Made by a program: the position numbers and the translations under genes
Assembly: GCA_049999805.1 (NCBI GenBank)
Contig: JBNGIO010005973.1
Coordinates: forward strand, 192,154-229,511
DNA: 37,358 nucleotides
Source: Folioceros fuciformis
Lineage: Eukaryota > Anthocerotophyta > Anthocerotopsida > Anthocerotales
Reading direction: 5' to 3'
In this document: positions 11,701 through 21,885 of the stretch, in pieces
How the letters are laid out: each line of letters begins with the position of its first letter
How positions within the stretch are numbered: position 1 is the stretch's first letter
Notes under the pieces: model-generated
Told to the model about the DNA's origin: nothing
Database searches by the model: none
What the model saw: the letters and a program-made list of their open reading frames with translations, nothing else

Positions 11701-14700
11701 TCTTTCGGTTTGATGAAAGCTTTCGGCATTTTGAATGGATTGGTGTTGAAATTCTGCTGTCAGATTATGTGGGCAGCAGGACGTTAACGTCCATGATGTT
11801 CATACCTGGGAAACGAGAGATTCTTCTGGTTGACAGCGACCTAAAAGTGCGTGTATGTGAGATAAGCCTGCCAGCCATGATGAGGCCAAGACACATTGTA
11901 CTGCCAGGTCCCGACCACAAGATGTGTATTAGCCCAGATGGGTCGTGCCTCCTTGTTTTCCGTAGCTCGGAAGCTAGGAAGGAGGACGTGCTGCATGATA
12001 CCGAGATTGAATGTGAAAGGGACAGTCAGAAAGCTGGGGAGTGCAATGACGACGAGGGGCTGACGCTTGACGTCTATCTTCTTGACGGGACAATGTCTCT
12101 TTTGAAGACGTTGAAGGTGACCGACATCTCCGGTGATGTTCGAAGAATTGATGTGAGCACAGTCGCATTTGGGTCGCAGAGTCATCTGATCCTTATCGAC
12201 ACATTGCGACCAGACAGAGGGATCTGTTCACAAGTCCTGGAGGTGACGTCGGCCTCTGAGGTTTGCCAGCTCCAAGCGCTGAGCAACACGGGTAACAAAG
12301 ACGACGTTGGAAGCACGAGCGAGGTGCAGAAGAATGTAAGCTGTCCATCCTTGGATTATGTGCACCATGTCTTTGACAAATACGCTGTCAGTCCTCCGTT
12401 GGTCTCTGGAGAAAGGGAGCTTTGTGTGCACGTTCTCTTGGAAGGTGAGCCGGAACCGAAGGCGTTCCGGTTCAAAGAAAAGTGCGTTGGGTACCTAGAA
12501 TCCTGTATCGACAAGCTTAAACGCGACAAGGGTAAGAGCTTCTCTAAGTTGAGCCTATCATTCGCATCAGACTTTGTAAGCAGATACATCTTCAAGCAGA
12601 CCCTCGTTGGGACCTGGGAAACGAGGAATTATGTCTATATGGGAGATTGGGTGCGCCTCCTGGTGTCCCTGGTTCCTATCCAGATAGCCCGAGCAGAGAA
12701 CAATGGGTTGAGGCCTCTTATCGACGGCCTGCAAATTTCATCGAACATGAATTACGCCGACGCCGTGGGACTCGCGGAGGCATTACGGTTTGGTTTCTAT
12801 GATTCCGTGCTAACACAGTGGAAGGGTCCTGTCAAGGTCATATCCTCGATGGGTAAGCAAAGCAGTGGGAAGTCGTATCTCCTGAACCACCTTAGTGGGT
12901 CCTTGCTGGACGTGGCAGGAGGACGGTGTACTGATGGTGTTTGGATGACCATGCGTGCTTCCAATGGCTGCCTTTACGTGTTACTCGATTTTGAGGGCCT
13001 GGGCAGCTTTGAAAGGAGCGAGCAGGAGGACATGTTGCTCTCCATTTTGAACGCGGCGATGAGTAACATGACCATTTTCAATAAAAAGGTAACAAATTCT
13101 ATCCTCCTGAAGGCAGAATGGGTCAGAATCCGGATCATCCAGGAACATAACACTTGCCTTGTGATGAACCCAACACTCAGAACTGACGCTGCTTAACGTC
13201 ATGATCGCAGGACTTCCATTTAGACAAGGAAACGGAGTCCGTGTTCGAGCGATTCCAAAATGGTGTGAGCATTGTAAAGGAAGACAGTCGCCTTTTCAAG
13301 GGCCTGTTCTACATGGCCATCAAGGATGTAGACATTGCTGATATCGAGGACCTGAAAGCAGAATTCTACACAAAGATTCAGCAGATCTGCAGCAAGTCTC
13401 AGGATAATTTCCTGACCAAGATGTATGGTGGCCAGGTGGAGGTTGCAGCTATGCCTCCATTCCAACGCGTTGACTACCACGACAGTGTGGCTGATATTGC
13501 TGCAGCAGTAGACGAAATAAAACCTATCCATCACAGCGGGAAAAGTTTGATGGTGGACTTGAAGTTGGTGATTGCTCAAATAAGTGCCAGGGACTGGTCT
13601 CCCCTTGACACCAAACGATTAGCTTTGAGACTGGAGCTTCTGAAAATGCACCTCATCACGGCCGTTAACCTTGGTCGGCTAGCGAGTGACTCTGATAATG
13701 TCCTGGTAAATTTCGAGACTCAAGAGCCAATTGCTGAATCGGCTTTACTCGTTGAGGGTCGAACCTTTAGCCTTGGTGACACAGGCTTGGAGCTTTCGCC
13801 TCGGCAGGAAAGCCAGGTCATGGGCGATGTTCTTGAGAACTTGAGGCAACACTTCCAGAATGGCTACCGGCGGATAGGTGACGATGACGAGGTATGGCAT
13901 TCAACATATGAGAAGTTCCTTTTGGCACTGGCAGACCGACGGAAGCTGAGGGTTTTAGAGTGGCTCCGGTGCAACACATCTGAGTTCCAGGATGATGGAG
14001 ACGTTCAGAAACTTCTCTTGGAAACGGCTGTTGTCCTGGCAGAATTGAAGCAAAGGCTCTCACTGTGCAGCAGTAAGTGCAAAAATTGTTTCCTGAGATG
14101 TGTTCGGGAGAAATCCCACCCAGGTGAAACATCGATGCACTCGTGTTTGGGAGGCCACCGCTGCCAAGAGAGGTGCTCTTTCTGCCTTATAGAATGCCCG
14201 GAGCAGAAAGAGTTCGCGAACTCCTGCTCGGATCTCAGCGGACACGAAGGTCCACATGACTGCAAGCTGAAGAGTCATACATGTGGAGAGGATTGCACCT
14301 TCATGCGCAGGTCTTCGAATTGCAACGAGTCATGCGCACTGAAGCCTGGGCATGCTGGAGACCATGTATGCAACACCAAACAGCACATCTGTGACCAAGG
14401 GTGCTCGCTTTGCGGGTGCAAAAACTCATGTATGATTTCCCTGGATTCTGGGGACCATGACCGTCACATTTGTCAGGAGCGAATGTGTCCGATGGATTGC
14501 ACAATCAAGGGCTGTAACAGGAAGTGCGGTTCGGAAGACCATTTTCACTCCCTTAGTTCCGATAGACACCTATGCGGAAATGAGCACACATGCCCTGAGA
14601 AATGCGAGTCCCCTGGAATCTGCCATATTACGACAGAGGTCGTGACGGTGTCCAAGACCTTCATAGGTAAGAGATCGGCCTTTGAGTACGAGCATGTTTC

Positions 14701-16030
14701 ACAGCAGAATGGGATCAGGAAAGCGTGTTGCATTGCCATTCCTCCGGGGGAGGAAACTCACTCTGGCAATCATTGTCATACCTCGAATCCGAATGCAGTT
14801 CACTTCTGTGAGACGAAATGCTCAGCATGTGGATACTTGTGCAATTTACCGATTTGTCACGCTGGTGTCCACGACACCACACATGGGAACATGCGGGATG
14901 TCCATTTCGCAGCAGAGGCCGCGCATATCGACCTGGAGGACAGAAAATATGAATGGGGGGAGTCCGGAAAAGCAGAGATGTGTATGATGCACTGTAAGGC
15001 TCAGGGCAGAGGGCACATTCACCTCATCCGATGTCTTGCTCATGCAATTCCCAAGGGACCTTGTGCTGAAGGATTGTATGATGGAGCAAGACATCAGACC
15101 CAGGAGTATGGTCCGGACAAAGGTGTTGCAAAAGATGAGCTTTCCCATGCAGCTTATTGGAAGCAAATGAGGTTCAAAGATCCGTGCAACGATGAAGATC
15201 AGAAGCAGTTCCAGCTGTGCAACCATTTTTGCCGTTCGGATGAACATGTTCCGGCTGCAACTTCTGGGAAAAATTCCACTGAACTTCGGTCCTATTGTAC
15301 AGAAAAAATGTGGCACGCCCCAGTTTCTAGGACTGGATCTGAATCCTCATCAGCAGGCTATGTGACGGAGGACGGACATTCCTTCGTCTGCAACCATCTG
15401 AAAAACACTGCGAACCATGTCGTGTTTGTCATAGACAGATCAGGCTCAATGGGATCCTCTGACACCAAACCAACACTCGCAAAGTTCGCTCACAGGTTCA
15501 ACAACCGGCTGGGATGTGTGTATGAAGCCATTCTTCGTTTCATCGTGACTCGCAGTCAAGCAGGGCAGCAAGATGTGGTGTCAATCATCCTGTTTGACAC
15601 ATTTGGTTCCATTGCGGTGGAACTGCAACCGATATCTGAGCACCTCGTGGACTTGCTGCTCTCTTTCAGTGTCGGAGGAGGGACCACTTACTCAAGCGGA
15701 CTCACCTTAGCTGAGCAGGTTTTGCAACGGGGGTTGCATGATCTCTCCATGCAAGCCAAGCATCCTGCTGTTGTGTTTTTGAGTGATGGTGGAAACAACG
15801 GAGGCAGCAACCCTCTGACTACTATCACAAAGATGATGGATATGGATCACCGTCTTGTATTCCACACAATTCTCTTCGGAAAAGATCATGTGGACCAGGA
15901 TATCCTTCGGAGAATGGCAAAAGCAGGGAACGGAAGCTTTCAGGTCAGTATCGACGAAGTGCAGCTAGCCAGGAGTTTTGAAGGTCTGGCCAAAAGCTTG
16001 CGTCCTAAGGTTTCATCTCTGATGAATTGA
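8769..16030 (+). CDS. Giant multidomain protein: beta-propeller-like region, GBP/dynamin-like large GTPase, Cys/His repeat array, VWA domain (2379 aa)
   Basis: Two exons, 8769-13088 and 13211-16030, joined by a 122-bp phase-0 intron (GTAACA...CGCAG). Across the junction the protein reads SNMTIFNKK then DFHLDKETESVFERFQ, continuous with this kind of large GTPase. Start: the frame has a TGA at 8685 and its first ATG at 8769. Layout: residues 1-880 match nothing I know, with a charged helical stretch near 420-460. Residues about 885-1160 have repeated strand patterns (DEAARLVAFYD, ISPDGSCLLVF) suggesting a WD-like propeller. The GTPase has G1 GKQSSGKS at 1362-1369, CTDGVWMT as the G2 region, G3 DFEGLGSF from 1407 and a G4-like KD at 1478-1479. 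Residues 1726 to about 2040 are Cys/His-rich and probably bind zinc. The VWA domain has an intact MIDAS (D2182-x-S-x-S, T2265, D2299). No signal peptide or membrane segment is seen, so a cytosolic protein is likely. GTP hydrolysis and metal binding are expected from motifs; the biological role is unknown. Alternative: two genes, unlikely given the clean splice. Confidence 0.85.
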
Positions 16031-16464
16031 CAACATCAAGAGAGGTGAGGAACCGGTGCAACCACACGTCAAAATTTGGATAAAATCCGGACTTCAGCTT
16101 TAAACGTAGTTTAGCTGAGGCGTGCACCCTCACCATGAACTTTGGATAGAGTCCGAACCTAAGCTTAGCATAATTTGAAGTTTTGGAGTGCGATGATCTA
16201 AAACCCTAGACTGTTAGTTACAAATCAGGGTACGTGTTAGCCTCCCTTGCGGTTGATAAGGTTTGGTAGGCTCGATTGGAGCGCACAGAAACATAGTCCT
16301 CGTGGAGACACCACAGATTGCTTGCCTAAAGTTGCCCGGAGTGAGATGAAACAACGGACAACAGTTGAGTCAGGTAGGGATGAGAACAATAGGCAACAGA
16401 CACGAATGTTTGTCTCTCTCCGTCAATTCTTGCTACTTTCTGAAGGGCCAACACCAATGTCGTA
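16031..16464. other. 3' flank of the giant gene
   Basis: Holds the 3' UTR. Two weak, imperfect copies of a roughly 45-bp stretch containing TTTGGATA-A-A/G-TCCG lie between 16067 and 16180. No gene seen. Confidence 0.4.
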
Positions 16465-17429
16465 GTCTTATAACCATGTTTGCAGTTCCACGCTGCGCGC
16501 ATAGCAATGGGAACGGACACAGTATGCTTGACGTCATACGTTCAAATCTCCATATCGTCGGAGCCCGATGCCGAGGTGAGCTGAGCATTCAGATCGTGGA
16601 CATGCAACACCCTATAATGTAAACAGTAGATAGCGCCGGCAGTACAGACGACAACATGCTGAGGAGAAACCCGGCGCTGCAAGAGGGTGAAGTGCACACT
16701 CCTGCAGTCCATCGTTTCAGCCTTGAGCAGTAGACAGTGTCCATGACCGGATGGCGCCGGCCTTGGCAATGGTGAAGAGCAAACACCTTGAACCCTTGGC
16801 CTCCTGATGCAGATGCCACCTGCACGTTGAAGTCGTGACCCATCTCTGTCTCAGGGTTAGTTATCTTGAGCGCAGGCAGCTCACAGTAGGTCTTGGTGAT
16901 AGGACTAAAGCACAAAAGTGTAATGGTCTGACTGCCCCCTCCCACACATCCATGTCAACAACAACCACATACCCATCGGCTGTAAAGGCAGTCAAACTCC
17001 TAGAGGTGGATTGCTTCATGCTCATATCGTTGCGTGAAAATGCCACCCTTACCTCTATGGAAGGAAGGACAAGTCTAGACCCGGGAGCCCTTTAATTGTG
17101 GGGCTTGAGCACGGCCCCAAAGCACACACCATTCGACTACCCTTGAACCTCTCCATAAGCCCATGTTCCTCCACCATGTGCCATTGTCCACCAAGTTGGA
17201 ATTACAATGGCAAGTTGGAAAGCGCTTGACAATGGCAAGGACGACAACATCTTCAATATAATATCAAGCGGGACGTTCTTGCAGAGTGACATATCCATTT
17301 CCTTGCCACCGTCACCCTCCTTCGGAACTCTGGCTAAAACAGCTAGCAGCAGCGTTCTTGCAGAGTGACATATCCATTTCCTCGTCACCATTACCCTCCG
17401 GAACTCTGTCTAAAATATCTAGCAGCAAC
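16465..17429 (-). pseudogene. Decayed F-box gene, paralogue of the intact copy at 18217-19449
   Basis: Minus-strand relic homologous along most of its length to the intact F-box gene about 1.8 kb to its right, in the same orientation. Shared blocks include SPITKTYCELP, the VYCSRLKRWTAG stretch, DGYVVVVDMD-WEG and the N-terminal KNVPLDIILKMLSSLPL, equivalent to KGLPDEAILSVLSFLPL. The frame is broken several times: homology moves between frames near 16600-16770 and 17040-17150, the part of the F-box after PLSSAFQLA has lost its CKKWYKF equivalent, and the start region carries an internal 79-bp tandem duplication. An F-box protein would recruit substrates to an SCF ubiquitin ligase, but this copy cannot encode a full one. 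Confidence 0.75.
17275..17429. repeat. 79-bp tandem duplication inside the F-box pseudogene
   Basis: Unit one is 17275-17353 and unit two 17354-17429. Both begin GTTCTTGCAGAGTGACATAT and end AGCAGCA. Unit two is 3 bp shorter and has several substitutions, so the duplication is not recent. The intact paralogue has the region once. Confidence 0.8.
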
Positions 17430-17722
17430 GCAGATATCTCATGCGTATTCAAAATGCAGTCCGCAAGTGGATAATGAAGAAGTACTAAATATAGTCCAAC
17501 ATATGGAATCTATATTTATCAAACAAAAGTTATTTTGATTAGATTCTTTGAACAACTATGGTATATACGTATATAAATGATTGTTAGGCTAAGCATTGGA
17601 TCTCTTAAAGTATAATAATTTAAGTATAATAGATGGTTTTTAGAAGTGTGACAAAAGACATGTTTCTAGTAGATTATGCTTACTCAACTCAATGGCCAAG
17701 GTCTTTCTCAAAGAGATAGCCC
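17430..17722. other. AT-rich spacer
   Basis: Strongly AT-rich DNA between the F-box relic and the minisatellite. No gene, RNA or repeat recognised. Confidence 0.4.
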
Positions 17723-18090
17723 GACAAAGCTGGAGTCCTACTAGACCAGACAAAGCTGGAGTCCTACCAGTCCAGACAAAGCTGGAGTCCTACCAGTCCA
17801 GACAAAGCTGGAGTCCTACTAGTCCAGACAAAGCTGGAGTCCTACTAGTCCAGACAAAGCTGGAGTCCTACCAATCCAGACAAAGAGCTGGAGTCCTACT
17901 AGACCAGACAAAGAGCTGGAGTCCTACTAGACCAGACAAAGCTGGAGTCCTACTAGTCCAGCCGAAGCTGGAGTACTACTAGGCGAAACAAAACTGGAGT
18001 CCTACTAGTCTAGACAAAGCTGGAGTACTACTAGTCAAAACAAAGCTGGAGTACTACTGGTCTAGACAAAGTTGGAGTACTACTAGTCCG
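17723..18090. repeat. 26-bp minisatellite, about 14 units
   Basis: Head-to-tail units of 26 bp on the pattern GACAAAGCTGGAGTCCTACT followed by AGTCCA. I count 14 units. Units seven and eight carry an extra AG (AAAGAGCTGG), making them 28 bp. Left units are nearly identical. Right units diverge (GGAGTACTACT instead of GGAGTCCTACT, and GCCGAAGC or GTTGGAG variants), giving a left-young, right-old gradient. As 26 is not a multiple of three, the frame changes every unit and the array is not a coding repeat, although an open frame crosses it. It lies between two F-box paralogues in the same orientation. Confidence 0.95.
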
Positions 18091-18216
18091 GAGCCAAAAC
18101 TATGGGGGTGTGGATTGCTACTAGATATGGCCTAGGCCTTGTCCTTACGTCCAGACTCTCATGGAACCCTCATTGCCCATGAACCTAGCACCCTTATACT
18201 CACGCTGCCAAACCTC

Positions 18217-19449
18217 CTAGAGCCAACGAGGTTGATACTCAAACAAGAAAGCCTTGCCAGCCGTGGAGGGCCCAACTTTGCATGATACCCATCTACCTTG
18301 CAGAATGTGATAGCATAGCCAATCTTCAGGTTGAAGGCCCTGATTGATGTTCCGGAGTGCCAAGCAAATCATATCACCCGCGACTCTCAGACCCTGGATA
18401 TAAAACATGTTCAGGTCATCCGAAATCGGAAGCTGGGCGAACGGCGTGGTGCACACTATCTCACACTCCCACTCTCCGTTCTTTGTATTCAGCTTCCGGA
18501 TCTGCAACATCGAATCGATTCCTATGACCACGTACAAATTTCCTGCATGCGCACACATCAATGGGTACGGATACAGATTATACTTGACATCAAGAGGTTC
18601 AAACTTCCATGTGAGCGCTCGATGGCGAGGTGAGGCATTCAAATCATGGACACGCAGTACCCTGTAATGTACAGAGTAGATAGCGTCGGCAGTGCAGATG
18701 ATGACGTTTGGAGGGAAAACCCTGCGCCGCGTAAGGGTGAAGTGCACACTGGCCGCATCCAGATTGCGCCCCGCAGTCCATCTTTTCAGCCTTGAGCAGT
18801 AGACAGTGGCCATGATCGGGTGGCCTCGGAAATGGTGAAGTGCAAACACTTTGAAGCTTCGGGCCCCTGATGCAACAACCTGTATGTTGAACTGCAGTTC
18901 TATCCCCGGTTCAGGTTGGGTGATCTTGAGCACAGGCAACTCACAATACGTCTTGGTGATAGGACTGAAGACACAGAAGTGGAGTAGCTTAACTGACCCC
19001 TCCCACGCATCCATGTCAACAACAACCACATACCCATCGGCTGTAGCGGCAGTCAACCTCCAAAAGGTGGATTGCCTCATGCGCATACTGGAGCGTCGAA
19101 AGGCCAACCTGTACCTGTCTGGAAGGAACAACAAGTCTAGGCCCGGGAGCCCTTTGATTGTGGGGCTCGAGCACGGGCCCAAAGCACACACCATCGCACT
19201 ACCCTTCACCCTCTTCTTCATCACATGCTCCTTTAGGAACTGTCCTGAAGTGATGAACTTGTACCACTTTTTGCACACAGTCGCACATTGGAACGCTCGT
19301 GGCAATGGCAAAAACGAGAGCACGCTCAATATAGCCTCATCCGGGAGACCCTTCCACAGTGTCTTATCGACCTCCTCACCATCATGGGCATCATTCAAAA
19401 CTCGGTCTAGAACACCCAACAATAGGATCGTGTTCCACTCCAGGTCCAT
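18217..19449 (-). CDS. F-box protein with C-terminal kelch/propeller-like region
   Basis: Single-exon gene of 410 residues, with ATG at 19447-19449 and TAG at 18217-18219. The F-box is at about residues 33-72: KGLPDEAILSVLSFLPLPRA followed by CATVCKKWYKFITS, with the LP start, hydrophobic helix and conserved CKKW. It should bind SKP1 in an SCF ubiquitin ligase. The rest (about 95-410) is a substrate-binding region with strand-rich repeats such as DGYVVVVDMDAWEG, LLHFCVFSPITKTYCELP and NLYVVIGID, like plant F-box/kelch or F-box-associated propellers. No clear kelch GG motif is seen, so the exact fold is inferred. A decayed paralogue lies to the left in the same orientation, so the pair arose by local duplication. 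Target unknown. Confidence 0.85.
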   Translation of the reverse strand: MDLEWNTILLLGVLDRVLNDAHDGEEVDKTLWKGLPDEAILSVLSFLPLPRAFQCATVCKKWYKFITSGQFLKEHVMKKRVKGSAMVCALGPCSSPTIKGLPGLDLLFLPDRYRLAFRRSSMRMRQSTFWRLTAATADGYVVVVDMDAWEGSVKLLHFCVFSPITKTYCELPVLKITQPEPGIELQFNIQVVASGARSFKVFALHHFRGHPIMATVYCSRLKRWTAGRNLDAASVHFTLTRRRVFPPNVIICTADAIYSVHYRVLRVHDLNASPRHRALTWKFEPLDVKYNLYPYPLMCAHAGNLYVVIGIDSMLQIRKLNTKNGEWECEIVCTTPFAQLPISDDLNMFYIQGLRVAGDMICLALRNINQGLQPEDWLCYHILQGRWVSCKVGPSTAGKAFLFEYQPRWL

Positions 19450-20131
19450 GTCTCCAAAGCCTTAGATCATAATTCAGCTGTTCCAAAAAAGAAAACCATG
19501 TCTAAGCATGCAATCATGTGCGCATTCAATAGGAGAAAGTGATATCCAATAACATCCACCAAGTATAAGAGAATGAAGAGTTAGTACAACTTACAATAAC
19601 AATCATCAAGCCTTGTACAAAGGCTGTCCAAGATGAAATGTTGCATCTAGTCTAACATATATAGAGCTGAGTCTATGTTTATCGAGAAAAAAAGGGAATC
19701 TTGATTCGATTGTTTAAGCAAGTATTAAATACATGCAAAGTTCCCGAAGGCAAACTCTATCAAAAAGGGTATCAAAAACACTACTTGTAGGACTATAATA
19801 TATATCATTTAGATGTAATAGATAACAAGAATACCCTTGTACATTTAAAGTGAAGGAGAGGTAAGTCAATAAAGAATGTGTGCACATATGGTGAATAGTA
19901 GGAGTACATATATTATATGTTGAGCTTCTTTGGCACGGGTGGTAGTCGACCTTTTTATTATTCCACATCATGATATTTTAGGAGCATTAGGCAATTCTTG
20001 TAGTTCTCGATTGTAAGCTTTTTTTTTTTTTTTTTGTTATTCCACATGGTGACATTTTTGGACGTGTTCGCAGGGGCTAGCCTCTTTTGCCATTGGTAGA
20101 TGGAACAAACTCTTGCTCTTATCTTTGGATC
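19450..20131. other. AT-rich intergenic region with a poly-T run
   Basis: Upstream region of the F-box gene (its promoter reads leftwards). AT-rich, with a 17-bp T run at 20019-20035. A short motif, TTATTCCACAT followed by GTGA or ATGA, occurs near 19960 and 20038. No coding frame of known family. Confidence 0.4.
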
Positions 20132-20368
20132 TTTGGAGTAGATGGAATTTTCCATGGAAATAATCATTAATATATAATGGACTTGGAAGAGATGTAAATC
20201 TTTGGAGTAGATGGAACTTTCTATGTCTTTTTAATAAAGAAAAAAAATCATCAATATATTATGGACTTAAAGAAAGATGTGAATATTTGGAGTAGATGGA
20301 ACTTTCTACGTCTTTTTAATAATAGAAAGTAATCATCAACATATTATGGACTTAAAAGAGATGTGAGG
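20132..20368. repeat. Three tandem copies of an AT-rich repeat of about 85 bp
   Basis: Units start with TTTGGAGTAGATGGAA at 20132, 20201 and 20286. Each continues through a CTTTTTAATA block (absent from the first), ATCATCAA-ATAT, and ends with TATGGACTT and GAGATGTGA-like sequence. Lengths are about 69, 85 and 83 bp. The first is shortened in the middle. No coding frame spans it. Confidence 0.8.
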
Positions 20369-20377
20369 ACCATACAC

Positions 20378-20458
20378 CTGTCCTTGCCTTTGTAGCAGGC
20401 GGCATGCTTCCTTCTGGTTGATGACGTTGTCCTCTGCAAGAAGAACGTTTAGACCCTT
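20378..20458 (-). pseudogene. Exon relic of a hybrid histidine kinase receiver domain
   Basis: On the minus strand the frame reads KGLNVLLAEDN then VINQKEACRLLQRQGQ. This is the first strand and helix of the receiver domain in plant hybrid histidine kinases, with the acidic pocket pair E-D. It stops at CAG followed by GTGTATGG, a good splice donor, so it looks like a true exon end. The rest of the receiver, including the phosphoacceptor Asp and the invariant Lys, is not found to the left, where the 85-bp repeats start at once. Kinase, HATPase and sensor parts are not recognisable to the right. Most likely a broken remnant. An exon of a gene with very long introns cannot be excluded. Confidence 0.55.
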
Positions 20459-21885
20459 TGTTGTTGACTTCATGGGAGAAGTTGTTCTTTCGTGCAGTTC
20501 CCAGCAATTACATGGTTCTTGCCGCGTATTCACACTCCCATGCGCCATTCTGTCACACCCCCGTTTGGCTGCCTACTACTATTGCCTAGAACAATTGAGG
20601 ACCCACATGTTATGCAAGTATCGTGCACGGCTTTGGTTGCAGGATCTCCACACTGCTCCACTTACAAGGGCTGCCTCGCTTCCAGTTTCTGTTCGTGCTC
20701 ACTTCATGCTTCAATATCTACATCATTACAATGTTCCCTTGCACTTGGCTGTCCCACAGCCCCATGAGAACCGCTGAATGACAAGGCCTACTATCTTGCT
20801 TCTGCCATGGAGTCCATCCCTTGGAAGGTAGCAACATCTCTCCTGGCTTTCTCTAACCCTAAAGTGGCACGCACCTCAGACAACAACCTTGCTCTCAAGC
20901 ATGAGCTTGAAGCAGCATTTTTGGAAGGGCCGTCGGGGCGACTCAAATCGGAATCTCTAAGGCTGTCTTCCCGACTAGGCAGCAGTCGCAAGCTACACAC
21001 ATCCTCATCCTCCTCTTGTGAAAGGATGGTGCCAAGCTGGTTCACACAAGTTGCAGCTCCCAGAGATAGTGATGTAGACTTCCTATGTGACTTACCAGAC
21101 CAGAAAAGCCTATAAAGAGCTCCTGGATCAGACATGCTCCTTTCCAGAGGACCATGAGACACATACTTCGTCCTTGCCCGGTCTTCCTAATGCTGGCCCC
21201 CTCTCAAACTGCCCCCTCACTCTTCGTGTGGGGCTTGCTTTGCCTCTAGAGCAGCATGCTTGCTGCAAAGCCTCAAGAGAATGGGAATCTTGCGGGGCAG
21301 TCTAGACCTCATTCCCTGTCATAGAGGAAAGCGTATACAGACCCCTCAGCCCTATGCTGAGAAGTACTTCCTCTATAGCCGGGATGAAGCTACACAAAAG
21401 AAACCCCACTACTAGATACCCTTTCATTCTCCCCACGGTGTCCGACGAGCAAAAGACTGTCCAAAGCTATACCATACATACCTATGACAGCCAGAGTTGC
21501 ACAAGCCTTTGGAGGTGTCGACAGCGCAGACGGTTTGCCGAAATCTCCAGAATTCCAGACACGGACTTTTGCAAGACTCTGGCATTCGTAAGCTCTACTG
21601 TCGGAAGCCCAATGCCACTAGCGACCTTGATCCAGGGGAAGACGCCTTGCCTTGCCTTACGTCCAGACTGTGTTATGCGAGCATCCATCATCATCACTTA
21701 GGCTGGGGTGCATGCTGAGCATGCCCCAGCCACAGTCCTGGGTTCGACACTTTCTCAACGAGGTTCGGAATCTTGGGTTCGGCATTTGGTCAGCAAGGTT
21801 CGGAATGGCTTGTCCAAGCTCATGCCAAAGCTGCGCCCCGATACGAAGCCCTTAGGTCATGAGGAGCCGAGGAGAGCCCTAGGTA
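20459..21885. other. Region with ambiguous open frames on both strands
   Basis: Between 20790 and 21160 both strands are open for about 100-120 codons (plus 20807-21115; minus 21162-20791). Neither translation matches a family I know, and they cannot both be coding. The minus frame could be linker sequence of the broken histidine kinase, which would put it in the same orientation as the receiver relic. From 21700 to 21830 the motif GAGGTTCGGAAT or AAGGTTCGGAAT recurs. No confident gene. Confidence 0.3.

Noticed and set aside
13090-13240. Two separate genes at 8721-13196 and 13241-16030
   Set aside because: The first frame's tail after 13088 and the second frame's GTG start are intron-border artefacts. 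A phase-0 GT-AG intron joins them within the GTPase domain.
16067-16180. Possible 45-bp direct repeat after the giant gene
   Set aside because: Only short matching words remain. Too weak to call without alignment.
17692-17982. 96-codon open frame across the minisatellite (KLESYQSRQ repeats)
   Set aside because: The 26-bp unit changes frame every copy, so an open frame is a by-product of a stop-free repeat. No start context and no conservation expected.
17723-18090. CRISPR-like array
   Set aside because: Units are directly adjacent with no unique spacers, in a plant nuclear context. It is a minisatellite.
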